A DNA stretch of 64,000 nt. Origin: Chrysemys picta bellii. Its lineage: Eukaryota > Chordata > Testudines > Emydidae. Each line of letters begins with the position of its first letter. Positions within the stretch are counted from its first letter, which is position 1. The stretch covers positions 71,065,468 through 71,129,467 of the forward strand of contig NC_088796.1 in NCBI RefSeq assembly GCF_011386835.1. Reading direction: 5' to 3'. Shown here one piece after another: positions 21,530 to 33,941 of this stretch. The notes beneath the pieces are model-generated. The model made no database searches. It worked only from the letters and a program-made list of their open reading frames with translations, and had not been told where the DNA came from. The translations under genes were made by a program, and so were the position numbers.

Positions 21530-22448
21530 TGTCACCCTGGCTGGAGTGGCTCATGACTGTGAGTGCCAACTTCAGGCCAGACTGTCTAGAAGCAGGACAG
21601 AGACCCCAAACTGGTTGTATGGTCTATAATTAGATTTCACCATCCCAGTAACATGTGTGAACTCCTAAAGTGCTATAACAGTCTTACCATGGAGTCACAG
21701 ACAGTCCCCCTGGGCATTCCAATCTATCTTGCCACCTAGGCAAACTGCACTTAGTGACAGATGGTTGTGATACACCAAAGATCACAAAATATTCAGGTTA
21801 CTCCCAGTCCCAAAGGACCAGTCATTTACCCCAGGTCAATTTGTACCTTAGCTCTCACACCAAAGACAACACTTTTAGCCAATCCTATAGTAAACTAACT
21901 AAGGATTTATTAAATAAGAAAAGAAATGAGAGTTATTTACAAGGTTAAAGCAGGCAAGCACATATACACAAATGAGTTAGTCTATGGTTCCAAAAGGTGA
22001 CAGAGTTGTAGTAATCTGTCAGGTCTGAATGTCTTCTAGGACTAACCCAAGTTGACCCTGGGGAATCCCTGTTTCTGTTTCATAGCTCTGGCCCTATGAG
22101 AGTCCAATTAACAAAGTCTTTGTATTGAGATGTTCCACAATGGCCCATCTAGTTTTGATAGCCTTCTTGATGAGCCGGAGACAATCCCTCCTGACTGGGT
22201 TCACAAAGCAAAATCTGAAATGTTCTCTTATAGCATGTGCTAAAGATATTATAAATGAGATGAATGCATACAGCAACTTATAACCATTTAATCAAATCTA
22301 AACACTAAACCCATTGTTATAAGTTCAATATCCATAATAACCATACTAACACAGGTGAAACAGACTGGTTTCCAGCAATGAATTTGTCAGTGCTCAGCTG
22401 AGGCCCAAAGTCTTGGCAAGAGCTGGTACCTGGTCAGCCAGTGTCATA
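21530..22448 (-). mobile_element. LTR-type element with 5-bp TSD
   Basis: The left end tgtcaccctggctgg and the inverted right end (tatgacactggctga) match; GCCAC occurs on both sides (21525-21529, 22449-22453). A minus-strand AATAAA (plus 'ggatttattaaataag' near 21905) suggests that the LTR reads on minus. No coding capacity; 919 bp. The small frames at 21754-21948 and 22094-22276 are not genes. Confidence 0.62.
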
Positions 22449-22662
22449 GCCACTAACTGCAGATATTTCAATTACCTGCATTTTAAACTGTGCAGATCAC
22501 ATCCCTGTCTCTTCCTTTTAGTGAGTTGAGTCTTGTAATTCTTCCTTTTGCAGTGGAGCTAACACTAAGAGAATAAAACATCTAAACAAGCTGTATTTTG
22601 CTTGGCCAGTCATTTTCTTTGTTCTCCTTGCAATTATTGCTGATATTTGAGGTTGAATAATA

Positions 22663-22788
22663 GATACATGCATACAAATTGGATAATCACATTCAGTAGA
22701 TCATAACCTTTAAAATGCTATCTCACATGACCCATCTTGCATAAAACATATCTTAGTTATGCCATATTTATATCATAACAATATTTCT
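22663..22788 (-). repeat. 126-bp inverted repeat, left arm (LTR 5' segment)
   Basis: The reverse complement of 23428-23553, with a single mismatch seen (ata/atg). On the minus strand it continues upstream to a TGTAACGTTACACC start near 22823, which looks like the 5' end of an LTR. The sequence leaves the match after gtatgcatgtatc. Confidence 0.88.
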
Positions 22789-22823
22789 ATGGAGAACATG
22801 GGGTGTAACGTTACACATACCAC

Positions 22824-23427
22824 AATCAAACACATTGTTATCACTGTAGCCCCTTACAGGGAGCCTGTTCCCCACTCCCAGCTCAGTTTCAGCTTCTACT
22901 TGACCCTGCATTCAAATTGTAATCTTATGTTCGTAACATCAATGTGTTTCTATAGAAATGAATGTGAAGCTTTATGGTACAAATAGATTCAATAATCAAC
23001 AAATGTGATCAACAAACAGAACAATTACAAATTCTAAGCAAAAGGACTCAGAGTAACCCCAGAACACGTGGTCTAAGTACACAGGTTGCATGCTCTGGCA
23101 GTTTCCTGTGGGCAAGAGCTATTAATGCAGCCTCAGGATGTCAGTAGACTCCATAGCTGCTACCCCTACTCCTCCATCAGTGGGAGCAGCCAGTGCATAT
23201 ACAGTCACAGATGCAGTGGCTCAACCGCTACTTCTTCTCTGGCCTGCCTCTGCCCTGGATCCATACTACTCTTCTGTGCTGGGATTCAGGTTGTCTTCAT
23301 GGAACAGTGCTTTGTGGTATCTAGTAGCCAGAACTTCCTGCACAGGTTGCCAAAATCTGCCTTAGCTGGCCCCACCCTGATCTGCTGTGATTGAATCACA
23401 CTGGTTCCATTCTGGTCCTGGCTGTAC
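22824..23427. other. spacer between inverted LTR segments, no gene
   Basis: The frames 23086-23394 and 23138-23365 overlap in two phases and show no domain. No repeat is recognised except that it separates the two inverted arms. Confidence 0.5.
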
Positions 23428-24705
23428 AGAAATATTGTTATGATATGAATATGGCATAACTAAGATATGTTTTATGCAAGATGGGTCATGTGAGATAGCA
23501 TTTTAAAGGTTATGATCTACTGAATGTGATTATCCAATTTGTATGCATGTATCATTTCTGTATCTGAAGTTAGGAATATTGACTATGTAACAATTACAAC
23601 TGTGTGTGTATTTGGGGGAATGCCCACCAGACAGTATTCAGAGTAGCAGCCGTGTTAGTCTGTATCCGCAAAAAGAACAGGAGTACTTGTGGCACCTTAG
23701 AGACTAACAAATTGTAGCTCACGGAAGCTTATGCTGAAATAAATTTGTTAGTCTCTAAGGTGCCACAAGTACTCCTGTTCTTTTCACCAGACAGCAAGCA
23801 ATCAGTCTGGATTGGGCCATTAAGAAGGACAATAGAACTTCGAAGATACTAATCACCCACCTTCCTGTGAAGCTTCCTGGGATATTGCTTTGACACTGCA
23901 GGATCATCTGATGATGTCATCTGGTACGGAGTACCACCTTGGACACTGCTGGTATTTTTCCACTGGAAACAAAGTCACCTTATGTAAATCCTACTTAAGG
24001 CTGGGAAGTAAGGCAATCAGGTCTCTCCTCCATTACCTGCCCAGGAAGGAAGGTTGCTAAAACACCTGGAGGGAAAGGCAGGGTTGAGTCCAGTCCAGTC
24101 TGTAAAGAACTCTAAGCTACAGAAACTCTGCAGCTTGCCTAAAACAACATTGAGGGTGAGAAATTACATTTTGTAACCTGTTTCTTGAGTGTACTAAACT
24201 TAGTTTGCGTGTTTTGTTTTATTTGCTCAGTAATCTGCTTTGTTCTGTTTGCTTATAATCACTTAAAATCTACCTTATTTAACTTATTTCTTGTTCATTT
24301 CAAAACCCAGTTTGTGAAATTCATATCGGGGGGAGGGGAGGGCAAAAAGCTGTGCATATCTCTGTCCACCTTGGCGGGGGTGTGTGCGTGATTTTTTTTA
24401 TGAGCTTGCTTCATACATCTCTCTCTATACAGTGCAAGACAATATTATTTTGGGCTTACACCCCAAAGGAGATATGCACGTGAGGTGAGTGCAGGATAAA
24501 TCTCTGAGCTGAATCTTCCCTCACAGAGCTGATTTCAGTCTGTGTCTGCAGCTGGGTGTGGCCTTACCTGTGTGTGTGCTAGAGAAGGCTTGAGGCCTGG
24601 CAGAGCAAGGACAGGGTGAGGAAGTCCAGCCTGGTGGAACGGGCGGACACAGCGGGACCCCAGCACATCAGGTGGCATCCCGGGCGTGGGGTCCAACTCG
24701 TCACA
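23428..24705 (+). mobile_element. LTR-type element, plus strand, probably solo LTR
   Basis: Starts within the segment shared with 22663-22788 (agaaatattgttatgatatg). It runs through the inserted SINE and ends near ggtggcatcccgggcg...ctcgtcaca. The ending TCACA would pair with a TGTGA-type start; 'tgtgattgaatcacac' at about 23388 is a possible true start. No TSD was confirmed. Known turtle LTRs have similar 5' and 3' blocks. Confidence 0.55.
23635..23784 (+). mobile_element. fold-back turtle SINE, second copy, 10-bp TSD
   Basis: A 36-nt head (23635-23670) is followed by a 43-bp arm (23671-23713), a 28-bp centre, and the exact inverted arm (23742-23784). CACCAGACAG flanks both ends (23625-23634, 23785-23794). 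The centre reads like the right half of the longer palindrome at 7364-7577, so this copy looks like the same structure after loss of the palindrome core. The head length and the inner stop point (aaaagaacag / ctgttctttt) are the same in both copies. Inserted in the LTR unit around it. Confidence 0.93.
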
Positions 24706-27700
24706 ATATGTAAGATGGGAAGGTGGATAGATGAGTTGGACATAAGCAGAAAATCAAATTGTGGCATTTAGCTATTGACCCAGGTGAGTGGTCATGTAGA
24801 GGCGCAAGGAAGCTGGGAAAGGATTGTGCCTCTTTGAGGAATAATCCCTTCTTATGGGCCAGTGCACAGGGGTATGTGTGTGCCTCAGCTTGTCTCCAGG
24901 CGTGCCTGACCTGCTCTGTGAGCCAGTACTGGTGAAGGGTAGAGCCATGGATCTACCTCCTTCCTCCCCCTCCCCTGCCTTCAAGCACAGCATGCCCGTG
25001 GAGGCACAGGGAAGAAGCAGTCCTTGTGCTCCATCAAGCATAGAGACTTCAGGTATGGTAGGTGCTTATTGAGGCAGCGTGTAAGTGTAAGGCTCTTTGA
25101 GCTCCCTCCTTCTCTCCCTGCAAAGCTTGGAGAAGGTCAACTACTGATAGGCCCAGAGTTAAAGAAAAATAAAAAGAGAAAGCACCATTCTATTATGTTG
25201 AAAGCCATAGAAATATGACTACCTTGCTCAAATCCCCTTTGTTTTTACCCTTTCATGAAACTGTTGAGGGGATTGTTTTTTCTTTTCTTTTCATTATAAG
25301 GTTTTTGGTTCTTGCACCACCTGTATGTGGTACTGTGTATTTCTTATTGTCTTTCTTTTGCAATGTGTTTGCTGGCACCATATTTTTAGGTAGTTAATTG
25401 TTTTGTTTAAAAGTCTCCCACTGCTGCCATGACTCCAGCTTCTCCACTGAATGGGAGGCAACTTTTTGTGATGATTTTTGTGTCCCTCAGATATTTTAAC
25501 AGTAGCACTTTTATTTAGATCTGTATCCTGCCAAGGAAACAACCTTCTAACCACCCACCTGCCTTTTACATGACCTTATTTTTCTATTGGATAGCAGCAC
25601 AGGGGTGGACTGCATGGGAACAGTAGTGTTTAAAAACAGTTTCTGTTGCCAAAGGACACATTTTTAACTCAAAAGTAAAATCTGTGAAATAATAAAGATT
25701 CATAAGTGGAGATTCTACCTTTTATTTCATCAGGGGAACTCATTAGATCTGTTTTGCCCTTTAACATATAAAACATGTCTAGACTTTTTTTCTGCTTCTA
25801 TATTCTGCTTATCTTACTGCTGCAATGCTTTGTTTTGCTGCACCACGAGGTATTCATGTCCCTCTGGCTGGCTTCTCCTTTCTACTGCATTCCCCTGCAG
25901 TTTTTTTGCATTCTCAATGGTGGTGCTCTTACACCATTCTTCCCTACCCACCTCATGTTTGAGAGATGCACTTAGTTCTCAGTGCTCTGGATAATTTTCT
26001 GACTATTATTAACCTTTGCAATTTCATAAGGTAAAAGCAATCAGATTGGATGATTCCAAGCATAAGCTACAGAGGTGAGGACACAGTTTCTTCTTTCACA
26101 TATATTGCCTTTTAAAAAAAAGAAAAAGTAATGCTGTATTATACAAAAATAGCTGAAACCATGGTAGTGACATTATTGTAAGCTATTGTGTTCAGATGAC
26201 TATTGTAAGGGATAGCACATTTGGCTAAGTGCTGGCTTTTTGCTTCCCCTAAAGCATGAGGTATTGGCAATATCAGAGATATGATGCTGAACTAGATGGA
26301 TCAGTGGGTCTGAGTCAGAGAGTCCAAAGCCCGTGTTGAACTGCTTAATTTTTTTTAACCTTTCTAAATTCTTCAAAAGCCACAAAGCAAGTTGGAGATG
26401 ACACGTGACTCTTCTAAATCTATACACAGGTTTTATTTCTTTAAAAAGAATGTCTCTCTCCCTTCACAATTGTAGTAAAAGAGAATCTAGGCAGCCTCCC
26501 TGCTGATCAATTATCCTGATAGCCTTATCTGCCCCATATGTACTTCAGCTGAACTTCTGTAGCAGCTGTAGAACTGCTTGTGCATGGAAATGCTATTCAG
26601 TCAAGGTGCATTATTTTGATCATGGTCTTTAATCTACTTATCTTTTAAAATCCTCTGTCTTGGAAAAATAGGACCTGCCACACTACAAGTGTGATTGAGA
26701 ATAATCATTCTCCACCTTTTAATAATGATCACAATGATCATACATTGAGTGTACTTGGATTGCTGCAGTAAATGTTGTTATAGGTTTAAAAAAAATCTCT
26801 CTGACAGCTTTGAAGGCAGCCTCCTACCGATTTTTAATCATAGGCACTGGTCTCTGCCTAGCACTGCAGGAGCAATTAGAAAAAAAAAGAAGAAGCAAGA
26901 AATGTGTAGCTGATATGCGTGGGCGGCACTGTCTGGGGAATGTGTGCAGGGATCTCTTGTAGGAGAATTCTCGTTTATGAAGGATTTCCCTGGCTCTGCA
27001 CTATGATGAAATAACAGATGGGTTTTCTGCTTCACAGAAGGGAAATACCTTTTGTCTTAGAAAGTGCCCTTCACTGCAGGCAAAGAAATGTCAGTGCATT
27101 GCAGGTGCTGTTCATGACAGTCAGTGGATGCAGCCTTTCTGCTTTCTTTTTTATTATTAATTTTTACAGTTTGCTGCTTATGAAAGATGCCAGCCATGAA
27201 GAATAAAATGCCCTGGTTTACAGAGACAGTGTATGAAACACTAGAGCAACAACAAAAAAAGCAAAAGCAATCCTTTCCAACTCCTAGATTTCAATATCTT
27301 CTTTAATTTACAGCTGAAGGCTCATTTAATGATTTAGCTGTTTGTTGCATGCCATACCTTTTTATTCCACACTTATTGTTTCAGATCAGTGTTATATATA
27401 AACAAAGTCCCCCGCAGAAGGTCAGATGTGTCTATAAAAGTGGAGGAAACAATTCAGCAAGTGCAGTTTCTGTAGCCATACCATACCTCTGCCATTCAGA
27501 TGTCTTTGCTCAGAAGCAGCATAGCTCTTTGATAAAGGGAAACATTAAAAGTAAAGAAACAGGGCATGGATCAAAATAAAAGGGATATTTATAAAAACAG
27601 GGTAAGGAGGCACCAACTGTAAATAGAATTGATTTGGAAGGATGAAAGTTCAACTGGTATTTTAAAATGATTGGTTTTGGTAGTTCCTGTCCTCAATGTC

Positions 27701-28208
27701 CTCAGTGTCCTCAAACACTCAGGTGACGAGGAAAAGAAAGAGAAATATGTTGACGGAGGTCTCATCAATACATTTAAAAGGCACTATGGGCAGTGCTGAT
27801 CTTCCCGGAAGGCAGACAGATAGTAATATAATTCCAGGATTTGTTGCTTTAATATGAATAGAATGTACAGGCTGGTACAAAATGGGCTAACTGAAGGAAG
27901 GGATTCCAGGAGGACCAGTACAGGTCCAGGACCATGTTTAACTCTGGACTTTAGGGGCCTGATCTTCAGCTGGTGTAAATCAACATAGCTCCATTAATTT
28001 TAGGAGCTGGTCCGTTGTTGTCTTCTCCCATTTAATGTTCCATGTCACTTTTGTTGCCTGGAATAGCCTCACTTTCTGGTCCTCAGTCTCCATCCCCTCC
28101 TTCAAGCTCCCTCTTCTTCAGGACACCTGATCCTACCTTTCATGCCTGATATTTATTATAAAAATAAAATGCTTTCTTCAGAACAGTATGTTTCCCCTTT
28201 CTATAGAC
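24706..28208. other. 3.5 kb with no recognisable gene
   Basis: Mostly unique, T-rich sequence. About 26255-26330 holds an old interspersed-repeat scrap (gctgaactagatggatcagt type), and 27955-28015 a fragment of the 'cagctggtgtaaatcaacat' palindromic repeat. Frames at 24772-25218, 25294-25554, 26200-26427 and 27349-27579 have no recognisable content. Confidence 0.5.
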
Positions 28209-28524
28209 TGTGATGGGTTGGATCACAGAAACCCCCTTGGGAGCTGCCATCTGATGTGCCAAGACTACCTCTGCTCCTTTTTTCCCTGCCAGCTCAGGAC
28301 TCCAGCACCCTGTCTTGCTGAGCCAGACACTCCCATCTGCTCCAACAAAGACCCACGGTCTGAATTACTTGCCCCAAAGCTACAGGTTTACCTGAAAACA
28401 GCTCACAGAAGTGTGCTTGTCTTTAGCACTCCGATGCCCAACTCCCAATGGGGTCTAAACCCAAATAAATCTGTTTTACCTTGTATAAAGCTTATACAGG
28501 GCAAACTCATAAATTGTTTGCCCT

Positions 28525-29038
28525 TGTTGCCGGCACAGAGTGCCCGAGGACAGCAACAGCGGGGTCCGTTGCCCGGTGTGCTTCGCGCCAATGAACACAC
28601 CAGGGTGGAGAAGCAATCAAAGTTTATTTGAGATCTCAAAGTGGTGCAAGGAGACAGGCACGTCTCAAATCAAGCACACCAACATAAGCACACCCTTTGT
28701 CTTTTATACAGTTTGTAACTAAGCCTTTCCCTTCTTCCCCCGTCTTTCTCCCCCTCCCCACATTCCCACCTCTCCCCCTTTCTCCCTCTGGCTACATTAC
28801 ACGACCTTGGCTGTGCAGCTTGTTGTCAGTGTTTCTTTCTGCAAGTAATCTTGTCCCTCAGCTAGAAGCATGTAGGTTTCCCTTATCACTACTGCTTCCC
28901 AGCTGCTGGCCTGTGAGGTTAGTAAAGTTTAACATGCAGGGGCTTTGATTCACTTTGGCCTAGAGCGGGGGGGCTTCATCGACTCTCGAGTCTTCCAACC
29001 CCCCGAGTTACCTAGGGTGATGCCTAGTGACACCAACA
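28525..29038 (-). repeat. 3' LTR of the provirus
   Basis: 514 bp with TG...CA ends (TGTTGG...GGCAACA on the sense strand). On the minus strand, TATAAAAGAC near 28710-28700 is a TATA box and AATAAA near 28627 the poly-A signal, in the order expected for U3-R-U5. Frames here (e.g. 28403-28639 and 28697-28948) are LTR sequence, not genes. Confidence 0.92.
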
Positions 29039-29051
29039 ACTCCCTCCTTTG
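29039..29051 (-). other. polypurine tract
   Basis: On the sense strand, caaaggagggagt lies directly before the TGTTGG start of the 3' LTR. This is where plus-strand DNA synthesis is primed in retroviruses. Confidence 0.8.
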
Positions 29052-29058
29052 AGAATAC

Positions 29059-29932
29059 TCAACAAGCTTTTGGCTGAGTTTTCTCATATTCTGTGGACAA
29101 GATACGATCGAGTGCCATGAAGCTGGGGTTATAAATGAGAGGGCATGTCGGGACTTTTGGGGAACGGGGGGCACATTTTGGGGAACAGAGGAGCATTTTA
29201 AAACAAGCAATCAGGAGGAGAGTGACCAGGCACAGTACCATACCTGTGAGGAGGAGAAGCACAAGGCCACCCCCCAGTCCTCCTAGGTCGGGCAACCAAC
29301 TCCAAAGGGAATCGAAAACTGTGGGTTCCCTTTCCTGGGCCTTCCACTGCTTGAAAGCCTGTTCAGCTGACAGGACGTGCTTGTTAATGTCCTGTGAGTT
29401 CTCCAGGACATAAGTACAACATTCACTCCCAATAAGGGCGCACACTCCGCCCTGGGAGGCTAAAACATAATCTAAGGCCTGTCTGTTTTTGCAGAGCCAG
29501 CAATCGAAGCTGGTACAGCTCGGAGCTTATGCCTTTTTCTATGGCCAGGGTGTCATTTCCTAGCAGGCTAAAGGGGGCTTCTATGGTGCAGCTTTGGGAC
29601 ATCGGGGTACCCGAGGTATTTCTTCTCCTACTGAACCATCCCCAACAGATATCTGACCAATTTTGGGGGACTACCCTCCAAGGTAACCCTGCCGCGTGGT
29701 GCGGGATTTGAGAGCATACCCAGCAGTTAGAGAGGTTAAACTCTTGGGCAAAGCAAACCTTCAGGGCCTCATATTTATTTGTTTCTAAGAGTTTAGGGAT
29801 TCCTCTCCATCCTGCATGTGCCTGGGGGGAAATGGGAGTCAATGAGAGGAATGCCCCTATGGCAAAGAGTAACACAGTGGCAGACCCTGAACCGGATTCC
29901 ATTTTTGGGCAGGTGACCCTGGGGTCTAACAA
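29059..29932 (-). pseudogene. env: env remnant: signal peptide, CWVC motif, transmembrane subunit
   Basis: An envelope gene of gammaretroviral type that has lost most of its surface subunit. The N-terminal frame (29932-29423) has a hydrophobic signal peptide (around residues 18-40) and a CWVC motif near residue 70, the CxxC type used for the SU-TM disulfide. It then passes abruptly into the heptad region before the TM cysteines, so the middle of SU, the cleavage site and the fusion peptide are missing. A one-base shift near 29440 changes to the second frame (29445-29059), which has the CX6CC motif, a membrane-spanning stretch and a short cytoplasmic tail ending at 29059. Non-functional as it stands. 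Confidence 0.85.
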
Positions 29933-30112
29933 TTACAATTTCCCAAATACCCACAAAATAACAATTACCAATAGCAGGCAGACTAAAAACAAAAGGGACC
30001 AGGCCACCAGGTTAGGCCGGTCCTGTGAAAATAAACACAACCAATTCTCGGAGTTTTTGCGGGGAGTGTGCTGTGGCTGTCCAAAGAGGTCACAGGGTAT
30101 TCCCAGCAGACC

Positions 30113-32246
30113 TTATTGTCTTTTGAATAACAGTTTAAGTCCTAAGTTGTCGCTGGTAGTCTTTTCCGTAGGCTGGATGGTCCACCATTCAGGAGCGGGA
30201 ACTGCCTTCAGACGAGAGTGATGAATCCAGTTCTTGTGTCCCTCGACCTTTGCTGCTGTGTGGCAGACCAGCAGGATGGTGTGGGGTCCCTTCCACTTCT
30301 CTTGGAGAGGCTCGTCCTTCCAGGTCCGAACTAGAACGGAGTCATCAGGTTGCAGGGAGTGGACAGGGGCATCCAGTGGGAGAGGCTGCAAATCTCTGGT
30401 ATACCTGTGGAGAGAACAGCAGACAGAGAGCACATATACTGAGATAAACAGCCACAGCCTACCTCCCACTCCCCTGCCAGAACCGGTGTACCGTTCATAG
30501 GCCATGCCCTTCCAAACATAATCTCGAAGGGACTAAGCCCTAATCTGCCCTTAGGAAGAGCGCGGACTCGGAGCAAAACAAGGGGCAAAGCATCAGGCCA
30601 CCGTAGGGAAGCCTCTCTGCCAGCGTGGGTGATCTGATGTAGTTTCTGTAGCACTAGCCGTATTAGATTCTTTGGTAGGAGGATTTTGCCTTCCATGGAG
30701 TGGAGCCATCCCTCCTTTGTCCATTTGTAACAGTACTACTGCTGTCGGTATACCACTCATAATCAGCATTCGGGAGGGGTTGATCTTTTAAGTCCGGGCG
30801 GCTGGAGTACTGGGCATCTATGACCTCCAAACAGTCGTGTTCCTGCTCCTCTGTCTCTGGTAGCAGAGTGGCTGGGTTAAGGGAGGGACAGGTCTGTAGG
30901 ATAACTTCAGGATTTTCTAAAAGTTTAGCCTGATACCGAGCTACCCGAGCCTGTGTAAGCCAGAGACCACCCTTAATATCCAGCAGGGCTTGCACCATGT
31001 GGGGAGTATATACTTGCACAATTACCCCAGTGTCAGTTTCTCAGCTTCCCCAACCACTAGAGCAGTTGCTGCGACTGCCCGTAAACATGCCGGCCACCCC
31101 TTGGCAACTTGATCCAGTTGTTTAGAGAAATACGCCACAGGACATTTCCAGGTGCCTAATAACTGAGTAAGCACTCCCAGGGCCACCCCTTTCCTTTCAT
31201 CCACATACAGTTGGAACGGCTTAGTGAGGTCCGGCAGACCCAGGGCTGCTAGGGTCTTTGGTTAGCACTTCTTTTATCTGTGAGAAAAGAAACCTAACAC
31301 ATTTCATTAATGCCTGGCAGTGTTTTGCAGATCTCATAGGTGCTTGGGCACATTCAGGCCCTCCCTTTTCTTGGTTGTCAGCCAAGTCTTAGCTGTGAAC
31401 AATGTCCTTGGATGGGGCCAGCATCTTATCTTTGGACTGAGCTTGCTAGCTATATTTTCCAGTTAACTCGTTCTGTTCTTTTTCCTTCTCCCTTTCTTGG
31501 CTTCTTTTAACCTACAAAGGAAACTTCCACTCTTCACTCATACACCTTTTCCCAACAATGAACACATTGCCATTATACACCCTTCCAGTAAAATAACTTC
31601 TATACACAGCTTTGGAGCAACAAACCAGGATGAGCACACCCACTTTTGAGGATTCCACTTGGCACAACCTCTGGTGTCCAATAGCTTTCCTTTTTAAAAC
31701 CTTAAATGCCTTGTTGGCTTCTGAGGACCAGTGAAAGGGGTTGTGATCCGCTCCCTTAACGCATTCATACAAGGGTTTAGCCCACAGTCCAAACTCTGGG
31801 ATCCATATTCTGCAGAAGCCTGCCATGCCCAGAAATGCCCTGAGCTGTTTACGATTGCTTGGGATAGGAATTTGACAGATAGCCTCCTTTCTTTCGTTTG
31901 AAAGCTGACGCTCCCCCTGCCTTATGTGAAACCCTAAGTACAGTACTTCTGGGAGGGCAATCTGAGCCTTACTCTGTGCTACCCGATATCCTCGGAGTCC
32001 AACAAAGTTCAGGAGGCTCACAGTGGCTTTAAGGCAAGGGATTAGACCCACAGCGGCAATTAACAAGTCATTTACATATTGCAGGAGGAGGACCTTGTCC
32101 TCATTGTCCCACTCCTCCAAGTCTCTGGCCAGGGCCTGGTCGAAAAGGGTGGGGGAATTTTTAAATCCCTGGTCCAGCACTGTCCAGCAAAGCTGCTTTT
32201 TAACCCTTCTTTTGTCCTTCCACTGGCTCCACTCTGGGGCTTGCAT
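30113..32246 (-). pseudogene. pol: pol remnant: RT, RNase H and integrase pieces, interrupted
   Basis: The RT part (32246-31690) shows the catalytic box as YVND instead of YVDD, which alone would cripple it, then the 'GFHIRQGERQLS' and FLGMAGFCR blocks. From about 31690 to 31255 the sequence does not read as pol: an inserted segment, LTR-like in type. The frame resumes (31204-31022) with the connection domain, followed by the start of RNase H (WYTDSSS, 31019-30663). Integrase follows with only part of the zinc-binding N-terminus, then a jump to the C-terminal core (LGLSPFEIMFGR) and the C-terminal domain (30505-30113); the catalytic core is mostly deleted. Several shifts separate the pieces. 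No protease is found. Confidence 0.87.
31255..31690 (-). mobile_element. non-pol insertion within pol (LTR-like segment)
   Basis: The coding similarity of pol stops near 31690 and restarts near 31255. The 430 bases between have no pol frame and read as an LTR-like segment ('gttgggaaaaggtgtatgag' on the minus strand near 31555). Boundaries are approximate and no TSD was confirmed. Confidence 0.5.
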
Positions 32247-32275
32247 GGCTGAGGGCTCAATTTCAAGGGTTATTA

Positions 32276-33071
<796 letters not shown>

Positions 33072-33406
33072 AATGCATTCTAAGGGTATACACCTTGCCC
33101 TGCCTGGAGTACTCTGCCCCTAGGGAGACACTGGGCGTCCCCAGGTCAAAACAGGTAAAAGTCCACACCACTGGACTGTTCCTACCTTATCCAAGGGACC
33201 GGTTCCTCACCGTCGCCCTATCCACGGGACCGGTTCCCCACCGTCGCCTGCAGCTGTTTCTCCACTACTTGAGCGCGTTGCACCATTGTGACCTCCGGGG
33301 TCGACCAAACCGCGTCTCCGCCGAGGCCCCTCATGAAGTCACCGGTGCGCGCTGGGCGTCGGTTGTCACCGCAATCTGTTGGCCGCCTGGCAAATTTCAG
33401 CCTCGA

Positions 33407-33424
33407 ACCCCATGCTGGGCGCCA
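33407..33424 (-). other. primer-binding site, tRNA-Lys type
   Basis: Just inside the 5' LTR (4-nt spacer), the sense strand reads TGGCGCCCAGCATGGGG. A tRNA-Lys(1,2) site would be TGGCGCCCAACGTGGGG, so it matches except at three positions. Many gammaretroviruses use other primers (Pro, Gln and others); Lys sites are better known from beta- and lentiviruses. Confidence 0.7.
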
Positions 33425-33428
33425 AAAC

Positions 33429-33941
33429 TGTTGCCGGCACAGAGTGCCCGAGGACAGCAACAGCGGGGTCCATTGCCCGGTGTGCTTCGCGCCAATGAAC
33501 ACACCAGGGTGGAGAAGCAATCAAAGTTTATTTGAGATCTCAAAGTGGTGCAAGGAGACAGGCACGTCTCAAATCAAGCACACCAACATAAGCGGCCTTT
33601 GTCTTTTATACAGTTTGTAACTAAGCCTTTCCCTTCTTCCCCCGTCCTTTCTTCCCCTCCCCACATTCCCACCTCTCCCCCTTTCTCCCTCTGGCTACAT
33701 TACACGACCTTGGCTGTGCAGCTTGTTGTCAGTGTTTCTTTCTGCAAGTAATCTTGTCCCTCAGCTAGAAGCATGTAGGTTTCCCTTATCACTACTGCTT
33801 CCCAGCTGCTGGCCTGTGAGGTTAGTAAAGTTTAACATGCAGGGGCTTTGATTCACTTTGGCCTAGAGCGGGGGGGCTTCATCGAGTCTCGAGTCTTCCA
33901 ACCCCCCGAGTTACCTAGGGTGATGCCTAGTGACACCAACA
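33429..33941 (-). repeat. 5' LTR of the provirus
   Basis: 513 bp, nearly the same as 28525-29038. Differences seen: g/a near 33472, a short substitution at 33593-33597, two small changes near 33645-33655, and c/g near 33886. The same TATA and AATAAA signals are present. Confidence 0.92.

Noticed and set aside
28188..28722. 147-aa plus-strand ORF and neighbours
   Set aside because: They lie across the joint of the solo LTR and the provirus 3' LTR; similar frames recur at the other LTR.
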